In this document: in pieces, positions 7,774-14,406 of the stretch
How the letters are laid out: every line of letters begins with the position of its first letter
Numbering within the stretch: the stretch's first letter is position 1
Origin: Alphaproteobacteria bacterium
GTDB lineage: Bacteria > Pseudomonadota > Alphaproteobacteria > Rs-D84
NCBI GenBank assembly: GCA_017642565.1
Contig: JAGCOU010000058.1
Coordinates: forward strand, 1 to 14,539
Direction: 5' to 3'
DNA length: 14,539 bases
Made by a program: the position numbers and the translations under genes
Notes under the pieces: model-generated
The model's database searches: none
Told to the model about the DNA's origin: nothing
What the model saw: only the letters and a program-made list of their open reading frames with translations

Positions 7774-9285
7774 ATGATTATGAAACGTAAATTTTTATTG
7801 ATGTTATTAATATGTTGCCCGATGGTATCGGTATCTTTTGCTGCAGCAAGTTATAATATTTCAGATTTGACCGCAAAAATAACAAGCGCAAATTCAGTTA
7901 GCGAAGCAGCAGAGTATTACAGAGCCGCACGACAAGAAGTGAATAATCATTATAGCAACGTAAGCGACGAAGATAAAAAAGAAGCCGAAAAGCAAGCTAA
8001 CGCAAACATAGCCAACGCGACAGCTGGTGAAACACCAACGGACGAAGAAGAATCAAATGATAGTTCTTCCAAAGACGACAAAAATAAAAAAGACGAAAAA
8101 CCAGTAAAAGATTTTGATGCCGAAGCTTTATCAAAAAAACAAGATGCGTATAATGATGCCAAGGCAAACGAACAATCGTTGGCAAATCGCACTTTGACTG
8201 CTGCGACAACTGCTGCAACTGGAATTGGCGGAATGCAACTGGCCCAGGGTCTTGCCGAACAAAAAGCTGACAAGGCCGCTGAACAAGATATGGATGCATA
8301 TATTGCGACTTTCAAATGCACCTATGGGAACGGCAAACAGGTCAAAGCAAGTGCCGAAGAAATCGAATTACCTGGCGGAAACGATGCCAATATGATGAAA
8401 TACAGGGATGAATATTTTGCACTCGCCGAAAGTTTAAAGGTCCGTAAAAACGCGCTCGGCATGACACCTGGAATCGAAGCCGAAGAAATTCTGGATAAAT
8501 CACAAATGGGTCTTTATGATGACGACTTCATGGGCATAACCGAAGGTTCCTATGCATCACTTTATCGTGCAAAAATGCTGGGCAGCGAAAAAGACCAACA
8601 ACAGATTGACGAAGAAAAAAAGAAATCTAAAAACCGCGTAATCGCTGGTGCTGTGGTTGCAGGTGCGGGTGTTGTCGGTGGCGTAGTTGGAAACAGTTTG
8701 ATTAATGGTAAAATCGGCGAAAAATTAAAAGAATCCATAAAAAATAAAAAGGCAGGCAAAGAAACTCAGGCCTTGTTAAAGAAAGAAGTTGCTGCACTTG
8801 ATGATTTAAAGAAATGTTTAAAATCTGCCGGTGTTAAAGACACAGACGATTTGACATTCAAAGAATTTTATCCATCTGTGTTGTTAATCAAAGGCATGAA
8901 CTGCAAAAATGATTTGCTGGAAGATGATATGAAAGACGAACCTGCAAAAGATTTATTCAACGATAAAACCGATGCTACCTCAGTATTGTTGATGCTGACA
9001 AAATCTTTCGGAGATGCTAACGCAGGACGCATGATTGGATGCAAAATTACGGAAACAAATGATTGTATCAGCCATTTACAAAGCTCCCTTGACTCTGTGG
9101 AAAAGGCATTCAAAGAAGCCGAAGAAAACGATAAAGAAGAAGCAAAATCTCTCGGTATAGATTTAAGCGATTTTGCAACTGGCGCAGGCGAAGGTCTCGG
9201 CAGCGCCGCTTCTATGTTTGGCGGATCATTGTTATCTAAAATTACTGGCACAACCACCACTGACGAAGATGATGAGGAAGAATAA
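7774..9285 (+). CDS. Exported Ala/Lys/Glu-rich protein with a glycine-zipper-like hydrophobic segment
   Basis: 503 residues. The ATG at 7774 sits six bases after AAGG (7764-7767), which overlaps the upstream stop; an ATG two codons later is a weaker alternative. Signal peptide 1-23 (ends SFA/AA). It is followed by a charged disordered stretch (about 60-115), helical segments, a small-residue-rich segment 141-160, a folded region containing C182 and the phrases ELPGGND and GMTPGIEAEE, then a strongly hydrophobic Gly/Ala/Val segment 289-310 (GAVVAGAGVVGGVVG). A helical C-terminal part follows with C348, C377, C423 and C431, a second Gly/Ala-rich stretch about 469-485 and an acidic tail. Cys14-Cys15 lie in the signal peptide but do not form a lipobox. 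Last gene of the operon. Function unknown; a periplasmic or inner-membrane-attached protein is plausible. Confidence 0.82.
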   Translation: MIMKRKFLLMLLICCPMVSVSFAAASYNISDLTAKITSANSVSEAAEYYRAARQEVNNHYSNVSDEDKKEAEKQANANIANATAGETPTDEEESNDSSSKDDKNKKDEKPVKDFDAEALSKKQDAYNDAKANEQSLANRTLTAATTAATGIGGMQLAQGLAEQKADKAAEQDMDAYIATFKCTYGNGKQVKASAEEIELPGGNDANMMKYRDEYFALAESLKVRKNALGMTPGIEAEEILDKSQMGLYDDDFMGITEGSYASLYRAKMLGSEKDQQQIDEEKKKSKNRVIAGAVVAGAGVVGGVVGNSLINGKIGEKLKESIKNKKAGKETQALLKKEVAALDDLKKCLKSAGVKDTDDLTFKEFYPSVLLIKGMNCKNDLLEDDMKDEPAKDLFNDKTDATSVLLMLTKSFGDANAGRMIGCKITETNDCISHLQSSLDSVEKAFKEAEENDKEEAKSLGIDLSDFATGAGEGLGSAASMFGGSLLSKITGTTTTDEDDEEE

Positions 9286-9295
9286 AGAATATAAA

Positions 9296-9320
9296 AAAAC
9301 ACCGCGCAAAGCGGTGTTTT
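9296..9320. terminator. Bidirectional terminator between the exported-protein operon and rplI
   Basis: A perfect 10-bp stem (9296-9305 and 9311-9320; core CACCGC/GCGGTG) with a 5-nt loop, an A run on the left and a T run on the right. It lies 11 nt after the stop at 9285 and 20 nt beyond the rplI stop at 9341. Confidence 0.85.
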
Positions 9321-9340
9321 AATTTATAAGACAAAAACAA

Positions 9341-9979
9341 TTATTCTGCTTTTGCTTTCTTAGAAGTTTTTTTTGCTTTTGGTGCTTCTTCTGTCTTTTC
9401 TTCTTCTTTTACTTCTTCGACCTTTTCTTCTGCTGCTTCATCGCGGCTCTGCTCTGCAGAGACGGATTCTTCTTCAACTTTCTTTGTTCCAAAAGTCAAT
9501 TTTTTACCAGCGACCAAAGCGTCAATTTCATCTTGTGTTTGTGCTACATAAATTTTTACATCTACGATAACATCTGGATGCAAAGCGATTTTTGTATCAA
9601 ACACACCAACAGATTTAATTGGTGACCCCAACAAAACCTGAGCTGATTCAACATTAACACCAGCAACTTCTTTCAATTCACGTGCAATATCACGAGAAGA
9701 TACAGAACCATACAATTGACCTGTATCGCCAGCCTGACGAATCATGTGTAATTTAGCATTTTTAACTGCATCAACTTTTGATTCAGCAGCTTTCTTGGCA
9801 TTTTCGTGTCTTGCGACAATTTCTGCTTTTTTGGCTTCAAACAAAGCGACATTTTCTTTTGTGTAACGCATTGCTTTGTTGTTTGGCAACAAATAATTAC
9901 GAGCATAACCAGTCTTTACTTCGACTGCGTCACCAATATTGCCTAATTTAGTAATTTTTTCTGTTAATATAACTTTCAT
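9341..9979 (-). CDS. rplI: 50S ribosomal protein L9 with a charged C-terminal extension
   Basis: 212 residues; typical bacterial L9 is close to 150. The N-terminal domain carries the family signature GNIGDAVEVKTGYARNYLLP (13-32), followed by the long connecting helix (about 40-75) and the C-terminal rRNA-binding domain (about 76-150, with GQLYGSVSSRDIA). L9 binds 23S rRNA at the base of the L1 stalk and limits frame slippage. From about residue 168 there is an added tail of about 45 residues, almost entirely Glu, Lys, Ala and Ser and ending in KKTSKKAKAE; it is probably disordered. The start at 9979 has AAAAAAGGA just upstream. Last gene of rpsF-rpsR-rplI, separated from rpsR by a structured 152-nt gap. 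Confidence 0.97.
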   Translation of the reverse strand: MKVILTEKITKLGNIGDAVEVKTGYARNYLLPNNKAMRYTKENVALFEAKKAEIVARHENAKKAAESKVDAVKNAKLHMIRQAGDTGQLYGSVSSRDIARELKEVAGVNVESAQVLLGSPIKSVGVFDTKIALHPDVIVDVKIYVAQTQDEIDALVAGKKLTFGTKKVEEESVSAEQSRDEAAEEKVEEVKEEEKTEEAPKAKKTSKKAKAE

Positions 9980-10029
9980 TTTATCTGTCCTTTTTTCAAG
10001 TTAGGGTCTTTCAACCCAGATTATTTTAT

Positions 10030-10132
10030 AAATCGGTAAGAATGGTATAGATGCGCCGTTGTTGGCAAGTGCAGTGTACAAATGCTACATAAACGCGCCA
10101 ACAACCAGCAGATATGCCATTATAACCGATTT
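10030..10132. repeat. ~103-nt imperfect palindrome between rpsR and rplI
   Basis: Nested complementary arms, read by hand: 10030-10037 with 10125-10132 (8 bp); 10041-10049 with 10113-10121 (9 bp, one G.T); 10052-10054 with 10108-10110 (3 bp); 10058-10066 with 10097-10105 (9 bp, GTTGTTGGC/GCCAACAAC); and a weak apical stem 10075-10078 with 10086-10089. It starts at the rpsR stop codon and ends about 50 nt before rplI. No T run follows it in the direction of transcription, so it is not a standard terminator. It could be an RNA control or processing structure, or a small palindromic mobile element. Confidence 0.7.
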
Positions 10133-10359
10133 TAGCCTAAATTATTTCTAACAAATGGCATCAACCCCAAATGACGAGCACGCTTAATAGCCTTAGCCAA
10201 AGCACGTTGATCCTTCTGTGACACACCAGATATACGAGATGGAACGATTTTTCCACGTTCTGTGATATAGTGTGACAATAATTTAATATCTTTGTAATCA
10301 ATCACTTTGCCTTTCAAAGGATTAGATTTTTTACGATAAATTGCTGCACGAACTGCCAT
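10132..10359 (-). CDS. rpsR: 30S ribosomal protein S18
   Basis: 75 residues, the usual S18 length. The family core is clear: YRKKSNPLKGKVIDYKD, then LSHYITERGKIVPSRISGVS and the basic helix QRALAKAIKRARHLGLMPF. S18 binds the platform of the 30S subunit together with S6, which is encoded just upstream. Its ATG overlaps the rpsF stop codon by one base (TAATG on the minus strand), and AGAGGTGG provides a strong ribosome site inside the end of rpsF. This matches the coupled expression expected for heterodimer partners. Confidence 0.98.
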   Translation of the reverse strand: MAVRAAIYRKKSNPLKGKVIDYKDIKLLSHYITERGKIVPSRISGVSQKDQRALAKAIKRARHLGLMPFVRNNLG

Positions 10360-10700
10360 TATGCCACCTCTTCTTCTGTATTTTTCTTCATCATGATAGA
10401 AGGTGTCTTAGACAATTCTTCAACACGGACGTTCAAGAAACGAATAACATCTTCATCAATACGTGAACGACGTTCTAATTCTGTGATTTGATTGCCAGGC
10501 AATTCAATGTTCAACATAACATAGTGCGCCTTGCGATTCTTACGAATAACATAAGCCAAATTTTTCAAACCCCAAAATTCAGTGGATTTCACATCACCAC
10601 CCAATTCTTTGATTATTTGTGTAAATTTTGCCGCTTTTTCTTTAACTTGCGGTTCAGTCAAGTCCTGACGAAAAACCAGGACACTTTCATAGTAAGCCAT
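10359..10700 (-). CDS. rpsF: 30S ribosomal protein S6
   Basis: 113 residues. Typical S6 features: MAYYESVLVFRQDL at the N-terminus, KSTEFWGLKNLAYVIRKNRKA in the middle and the terminal strand DEDVIRFLNVRVEEL. It forms a heterodimer with S18 on the 30S platform. The C-terminal tail is short (KKNTEEEVA), without the long acidic extension of some species. AAAGGA lies just before the ATG. Its leader of about 100 nt can form a GC-rich hairpin, and its promoter region is shared with the divergent motor operon. Confidence 0.98.
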   Translation of the reverse strand: MAYYESVLVFRQDLTEPQVKEKAAKFTQIIKELGGDVKSTEFWGLKNLAYVIRKNRKAHYVMLNIELPGNQITELERRSRIDEDVIRFLNVRVEELSKTPSIMMKKNTEEEVA

Positions 10701-10799
10701 TTTATTTCCTTTGGTTTATATCAGCCGACCAGGCCCATCCCAGTCAGCAGGAACACACCAATTATGAAGATTTTTTACAAAAAAGCAAGTATTTTTATG
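10701..10799 (-). promoter_or_regulatory. Structured rpsF leader, possible autoregulatory site
   Basis: If transcription starts near 10799 the leader is about 100 nt. It can form a hairpin of nine pairs including wobbles, CUGACUGGG with CCUGGUCGG around an AUGGG loop (about 10721-10743), followed by the ribosome site AAAGGA. Bacterial rpsF leaders often carry an S6:S18-binding RNA with a conserved CCG in a bulge. I see no CCG in this leader, so membership of that family is not supported by eye and the regulatory role is inference. Confidence 0.35.
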
Positions 10800-10849
10800 C
10801 TTCCCATTATATATATGTATTAAATCCCTGTTGACACGTGCATAAAAAT
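10791..10849. repeat. 10-bp inverted repeat in the divergent promoter region
   Basis: ATTTTTATGC (10791-10800) and GCATAAAAAT (10840-10849) are exact reverse complements separated by 39 nt. The left arm covers the predicted rpsF start site, and the right arm lies between the -35 and -10 boxes of the rightward promoter. The placement suits a two-site operator, but the arms are AT-rich and could be chance. Confidence 0.4.
10806..10834 (-). promoter_or_regulatory. Candidate rpsF operon promoter
   Basis: On the minus strand TCAACA (10834-10829), a 17-nt spacer and a perfect TATAAT (10811-10806), predicting a start near 10799. Its -35 box shares bases with the -35 box of the opposite promoter (10831-10836). 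Confidence 0.5.
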
Positions 10850-10860
10850 TTTACTAAGAT
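10831..10860 (+). promoter_or_regulatory. Promoter of the MotA/TolQ-OmpA operon
   Basis: A perfect TTGACA (10831-10836), an 18-nt spacer and TAAGAT (10855-10860). Transcription would begin near 10867, just before the ribosome site AAGGGG (10872-10877) for the ATG at 10884. Confidence 0.65.
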
Positions 10861-10883
10861 TTGATTAAAGTAAGGGGTAAGGG

Positions 10884-12017
10884 ATGAAAAAATTCCACAG
10901 AAATCTTAATATAATGTCCGTTTTTACAGCGGTTTTGTTGATACTTGCGCTGATTTTTTGGCGAACATTTCTTAATATCGCGATAACGAATATTATCCTT
11001 AACGGTATTATTATCGGCACGATATTTTTTGGAATTGGGCTGTGCTTTGTAAATATGTTTAAATTGTTACCAGAATACAATTGGATGCATGCATATTTCA
11101 AAGGTCGCGCAAATTACGGTTTTTCACCAAAATTACTGCGCCCTATTTCGCTGGCACTGCGTAATAAACATTTGCATATCAGCACATCAGATTTAACAGA
11201 ATTGCTCGATTTGGTTGCGGTAAGAATCGAAGAAGAACGCGATTCGGTCCGCTATGTGACAAATACTTTGATTTTTCTTGGTCTGCTTGGCACATTTTGG
11301 GGCTTGATTATCACTGTCGGCGGTTTTGCACAAATATTAATGAACATTAATTTTGACAGTGCCTCTGTGTTGCACGAAATGCAGTTGGGAATGGCGGGGC
11401 CATTATCAGGCATGGCAACCGCATTCACCAGTTCTTTGCTCGGCTTGGCGGGCAGTTTGATTGTCGGCTTTCTTGGGTTGCAATTACAATTTGCCCAAAC
11501 AACTATGTTTAACGAATTGTCCGACTTTATGTCCCAGCATATTTTACAAAGACCAAGCGAAGATAAATGCAATCAAATATGCGAATGCGCCCCTGTCAAA
11601 GAAGACACATACACCAAAATTTCTGAAATGTTTGATTCTTTCACAAGCGCCGGCTATGATGTTCGTCAATTAACTAGATTGGACAGATATCCTATTATCG
11701 TTGCTGTCGGAACTCACGAACAGTTGTTTATTGCCACATTGTGTGACGACCGCAATCTTTTACAGTCCATTTTAAAACAACTCGATTTATGCTTTGCGGA
11801 TACTTTGGACAACATCCACATAAACACCACGGTATTTTGCGTATCTTCAAATAATGTTGACCTTGGTGATCGTGTAAAACGTTTTGCCACAACAGAGGCA
11901 CTAGACAATTATTTGATGAAACATCCAAACAATATTCCTGAAACTAGCGAAGACAAAGACACATTTGCTGCTTATGCAGAATACATAGACGCAGTTATGG
12001 AATACATATCAAAATAA
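10884..12017 (+). CDS. MotA/TolQ/ExbB-family proton-channel protein with an extra cytoplasmic domain
   Basis: 377 residues. Four hydrophobic helices: about 11-31, 34-59, 126-152 and 170-200. The two-pair arrangement, with a cytoplasmic loop of about 65 residues between, matches MotA-type stators. The segment GPLSGMATAFTSSLLGLAG (172-190) is the conserved MotA/TolQ/ExbB pore motif, including the proline. Residues about 225-377 form a soluble C-terminal region (LDRYPIIVAVGTHEQLFIA, TVFCVSS) that I do not recognise and that MotA, TolQ and ExbB lack. The next gene, 29 nt on, encodes the expected single-helix peptidoglycan-binding partner. Together they probably make an ion-driven inner-membrane motor or energy transducer. 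AAGGGG six bases upstream fixes the start. No flagellar or tol genes are nearby. Confidence 0.88.
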   Translation: MKKFHRNLNIMSVFTAVLLILALIFWRTFLNIAITNIILNGIIIGTIFFGIGLCFVNMFKLLPEYNWMHAYFKGRANYGFSPKLLRPISLALRNKHLHISTSDLTELLDLVAVRIEEERDSVRYVTNTLIFLGLLGTFWGLIITVGGFAQILMNINFDSASVLHEMQLGMAGPLSGMATAFTSSLLGLAGSLIVGFLGLQLQFAQTTMFNELSDFMSQHILQRPSEDKCNQICECAPVKEDTYTKISEMFDSFTSAGYDVRQLTRLDRYPIIVAVGTHEQLFIATLCDDRNLLQSILKQLDLCFADTLDNIHINTTVFCVSSNNVDLGDRVKRFATTEALDNYLMKHPNNIPETSEDKDTFAAYAEYIDAVMEYISK

Positions 12018-12046
12018 ACAGTTTATCAAGAGAGAGGGGAAAAACC

Positions 12047-13132
12047 ATGTTAAACGTAAGATTCAAAGACAAAACAAATGCATGGCCAGGCTTCGTAGAT
12101 TTATTTTCTAACCTGGTAATCATTTTGATATTTTTATTAATCGTTTTTGTGTTCTTGTGGACAACGACCAGCGTGTTCAATAAAAATTCTGGTGCAAAAC
12201 GCGTTGCAGAATTGCAAGAAACTCAACAGGCCCAGGCTGAACAAATTGAACAAATGACTGCCGACAAACAGGAAGCAGAACAATTGTTAATCGCTGCCCG
12301 CGATGCTTTGGAAAGCCAGGAACAAAAACTCGCATCACAACAGCAACAACAAGAAAATATCGCCAACGCTTACGAAAGCCAAATAGCAACTTTGACTTCC
12401 CAACAGGCTGAATTGGCCCAGCAAATTTCCCTGTTGACGGAACAATTAAAACTCGCCACAGAAGAAAAAGAACAACTGGCAGAAAATGGCGCAGAAGACC
12501 GTCAAGATATTCTGGACCAGGCAAATTCCGAAATTGAAGAATTAAATTTGCGTATTGCTGAACTAGAAGAAGCACTTGATACCGCAGAAAGGGTTGCCGC
12601 AGAAAAAGAAGTTGAATATGCTGAAATGTCAAATCGCTTGAACACAGCATTGGCAGAGAAAGTGGCAGAATTAAGTGAATATCAATCTATGTTTTATAAA
12701 CAAGTAAAAACGGCTTTGGGTGAAAATTCATCTATTAAACCCGAAGGCGACAGATTCATAATCCAAAGCGATATTTTATTCAACAGTGGCTCTTATAAAA
12801 TTTCTGCTGATGGAAAAAAACAGTTGAAAATATTGGCTGGGCTTATCAAAGATCTTGAAAACAAAATCCCAAGCGACATAGACTGGATTATTCGTATTGA
12901 CGGACACACAGACAGCAAACCTGTGATTCCTGGCACAACGGCCTATTGGAATAACATGCAGTTGTCATTGTTGCGCGCCGCATCTGTCGCGGACGAATTC
13001 ATAAGAAATGGTGTTTCAAAGCCAAGATTGATTCCAACAGGATTTGGCGATATGAATCCTGTGACAGACGGCAAAGATGCAAAAAGTCTTCAAAAGAACC
13101 GTCGCATAGAATTACAATTAACAAACAGATAA
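12047..13132 (+). CDS. MotB/OmpA-type peptidoglycan-binding protein with a long coiled coil
   Basis: 361 residues. A short cytoplasmic N-terminus leads into WPGFVDLFSNLVIILIFLLI. Asp18 sits at the start of the single membrane helix (19-40), where MotB-type stators carry their proton-binding Asp. Residues about 50-215 are a Gln/Glu/Ala-rich coiled coil able to span the periplasm. An OmpA-like domain occupies about 230-361 with the expected landmarks: ILFNSGSYKIS, the DGHTD loop (285-289), LSLLRAASV (306-314) and NRRIEL (351-356); the Asp and Arg that bind the diaminopimelate side chain of peptidoglycan are both present. It follows the channel gene after 29 nt and has GAGAGGGG as ribosome site. 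This architecture is common next to MotA/TolQ-like genes in Alphaproteobacteria. It probably anchors the channel complex to the cell wall. Confidence 0.9.
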   Translation: MLNVRFKDKTNAWPGFVDLFSNLVIILIFLLIVFVFLWTTTSVFNKNSGAKRVAELQETQQAQAEQIEQMTADKQEAEQLLIAARDALESQEQKLASQQQQQENIANAYESQIATLTSQQAELAQQISLLTEQLKLATEEKEQLAENGAEDRQDILDQANSEIEELNLRIAELEEALDTAERVAAEKEVEYAEMSNRLNTALAEKVAELSEYQSMFYKQVKTALGENSSIKPEGDRFIIQSDILFNSGSYKISADGKKQLKILAGLIKDLENKIPSDIDWIIRIDGHTDSKPVIPGTTAYWNNMQLSLLRAASVADEFIRNGVSKPRLIPTGFGDMNPVTDGKDAKSLQKNRRIELQLTNR

Positions 13133-13135
13133 AAC

Positions 13136-13160
13136 AAGACCGCCAAACTGGCGGTTTTAT
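13136..13160. terminator. Bidirectional terminator after the motor operon
   Basis: ACCGCCA (13139-13145) pairs with TGGCGGT (13149-13155), extended by weaker A-T and G.T pairs on each side. A T-rich tract follows on the plus strand. The stop codon of the convergent PHP gene (13157-13159) lies at its right edge. Confidence 0.75.
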
Positions 13161-13984
13161 TTTATTTTTGTAAAACGTTGTAAATTCATTTTTGATATTA
13201 TTTCTTCTGCTTCGTCAAAATGGCGCGCTATACTTTCTGTGTTGTGCGCATCATCACTAATCAGCACTGGCACATTGTTTTGCGCAACAGCACGCAATAT
13301 ACGATTTGACGGATAAGGCTCATAACAATCTTGTTTGTAAAACGAAGTATTTATTTCGATTGCAGTGTTTGATTTAGCCGCACTTTCAACCGCCCTATTC
13401 TCGTGTTCTGCCCATTTTTCTTCGCGCCCCAAACCAACTTTTTTCGGCAAATCCAGATGTGCCATCCAATCAAACAGCCCTGATTCAGCCGCACGCGCCA
13501 CACCTTGCCAATATTTTTTCAATAAAATTTCTTGTGTTTCAGCATCTGCTGCTTTTAAGTCATGAACATTAAGAATTTTTCCACCATGTTCCACAAAATG
13601 TTTCGCACCAATAATATAATCTGGTCTTAAAATCTTCATTGTTTTTTGAAAATTATTTTGCCATCTGGCATCATCAAAAAAATCTACTTCCATACCAAAC
13701 AAAACATTTATATCTGGTTTAGCACTGCGTGCACATTCAATCACAGAATAATTATTAAAGAAACGTTGAATAACTTCCTGAAAAGACGCCGAATACATGT
13801 TGCTGTACCCGCCGCGCATAGCATAATTATAGGCTCTTGATTTTTTTATATGCGGATGGACGATAAAATGGTTAGAAATCCCAATAGTCTTTAACCCTAG
13901 TTCCCTGGCACGATTCACCATTTCCATCACAGCATTTCGTCCATCAAAGCCAACTGTATGAGTATGTAAAGTATAATTTTGCAT
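13157..13984 (-). CDS. PHP-domain phosphoesterase, histidinol-phosphatase-like
   Basis: 275 residues, a normal length for the HisK/HisJ-type PHP family. The metal-binding motifs are complete: HTHT (His7, His9), SNHF (His39), GMEVDFF (Glu99), GAKHF (His129), MAHLDLPKK (His176) and SDDAH (Asp244 or Asp245, His247). PHP enzymes of this size hydrolyse phosphate monoesters with a trinuclear metal site. Histidinol-phosphate to histidinol is the best-known reaction, but no other his genes are in the window, so the substrate stays open. The start codon overlaps the stop of a 49-residue upstream ORF (TAATG), indicating coupled translation from the promoter at 14165-14193. No signal peptide; cytoplasmic. 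Confidence 0.88.
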   Translation of the reverse strand: MQNYTLHTHTVGFDGRNAVMEMVNRARELGLKTIGISNHFIVHPHIKKSRAYNYAMRGGYSNMYSASFQEVIQRFFNNYSVIECARSAKPDINVLFGMEVDFFDDARWQNNFQKTMKILRPDYIIGAKHFVEHGGKILNVHDLKAADAETQEILLKKYWQGVARAAESGLFDWMAHLDLPKKVGLGREEKWAEHENRAVESAAKSNTAIEINTSFYKQDCYEPYPSNRILRAVAQNNVPVLISDDAHNTESIARHFDEAEEIISKMNLQRFTKIK

Positions 13985-14133
13985 TATTTGTTTCTTGCTT
14001 TTAATTTTTTATATAACTTCAACTTGATAAATTGACGCACTTTGTCGGTATCAAATTTAACACCTGTGACACACAATTTATACAAAAAATCATTTAACCG
14101 TTGACTGAAATCATTATCGTTTTTGTGTTTCAT
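13984..14133 (-). CDS. Small coupled ORF upstream of the PHP gene
   Basis: 49 residues, from the ATG at 14133 to the TAA at 13986-13984, which overlaps the PHP start by one base. The peptide begins MKHKNDNDFSQRLNDFLYKL and ends in a basic helix (KLKLYKKLKARNK); it is predicted helical, cationic and without a signal peptide. AGGGG lies nine bases upstream of the ATG, and a near-consensus promoter lies about 25 nt before it. The arrangement supports a real small gene or a leader peptide controlling the PHP gene. Function unknown. Confidence 0.6.
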   Translation of the reverse strand: MKHKNDNDFSQRLNDFLYKLCVTGVKFDTDKVRQFIKLKLYKKLKARNK

Positions 14134-14164
14134 AAATACAAACCCCTGACTAAAACCCAAACCG

Positions 14165-14193
14165 ATTATGCACCAAAGGAATCATTTTGTCAA
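14165..14193 (-). promoter_or_regulatory. Promoter of the small ORF-PHP operon
   Basis: On the minus strand a perfect TTGACA (14193-14188), a 17-nt spacer and CATAAT (14170-14165), one mismatch from consensus. The predicted start is near 14158, about 25 nt before the ATG at 14133. Confidence 0.7.
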
Positions 14194-14245
14194 CACAGCA
14201 AAAAACTTCATTTCTAGATAAATCAATAACACTAAAAAATAATAT

Positions 14246-14273
14246 TTGCATTTTGTAAAAATATAGTTATAAT
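14246..14273 (+). promoter_or_regulatory. tRNA-Pro promoter
   Basis: TTGCAT (14246-14251), a 16-nt spacer and a perfect TATAAT (14268-14273), predicting a start near 14280, six bases before the mature tRNA. The stretch between this and the opposite promoter (14194-14245) is AT-rich with no other feature visible. Confidence 0.6.
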
Positions 14274-14285
14274 AAGTGTCACCTT

Positions 14286-14362
14286 CGGGGCGTAGCTCAG
14301 TCTGGTAGAGTACTTGGTTTGGGACCAAGGTGTCGAAGGTTCGAATCCTTTCGCCCCGACCA
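14286..14362 (+). tRNA. trnP: tRNA-Pro (anticodon UGG)
   Basis: 77 nt with CCA encoded (14360-14362). The acceptor arm CGGGGCG (14286-14292) pairs with CGCCCCG (14352-14358), with A as discriminator. The anticodon stem CTTGG/CCAAG encloses the loop TTTGGGA, giving anticodon TGG at 14320-14322, which reads proline CCN codons. The T arm has GAAGG-TTCGAAT-CCTTT with one G.U pair. A promoter precedes it and a strong terminator follows, so it is a single-gene unit. Confidence 0.97.
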
Positions 14363-14364
14363 GA

Positions 14365-14406
14365 TTTAATAAAAAAGACCATCACAAGATGGTCTTTTTT
14401 ATTAAA
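14365..14406. terminator. Strong terminator of the tRNA-Pro unit
   Basis: A perfect 19-bp stem (14365-14383 and 14388-14406) with the 4-nt loop ACAA. The GACCATC/GATGGTC core is followed by six T. It begins two bases after the tRNA CCA and is symmetric enough to work in both directions. Confidence 0.9.

Noticed and set aside
7774..7842. Lipoprotein signal for the fourth operon gene (Cys14-Cys15)
   Set aside because: The residues before the cysteines are Leu-Leu-Ile rather than a small residue at -1, and a normal signal-peptidase-I site (SFA/AA) follows.
12177..12650. 157-residue minus-strand frame opposite the coiled coil
   Set aside because: It is an antisense shadow of the Gln/Glu/Ala-rich coiled coil, which lacks codons giving stops on the other strand.
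10884..13132. Zorya anti-phage system (ZorA/ZorB-like pair)
   Set aside because: No ZorC, ZorD or ZorE effector is adjacent, the channel protein lacks a long helical tail, and a terminator ends the unit. It fits the MotA/TolQ-OmpA pairs of Alphaproteobacteria better.
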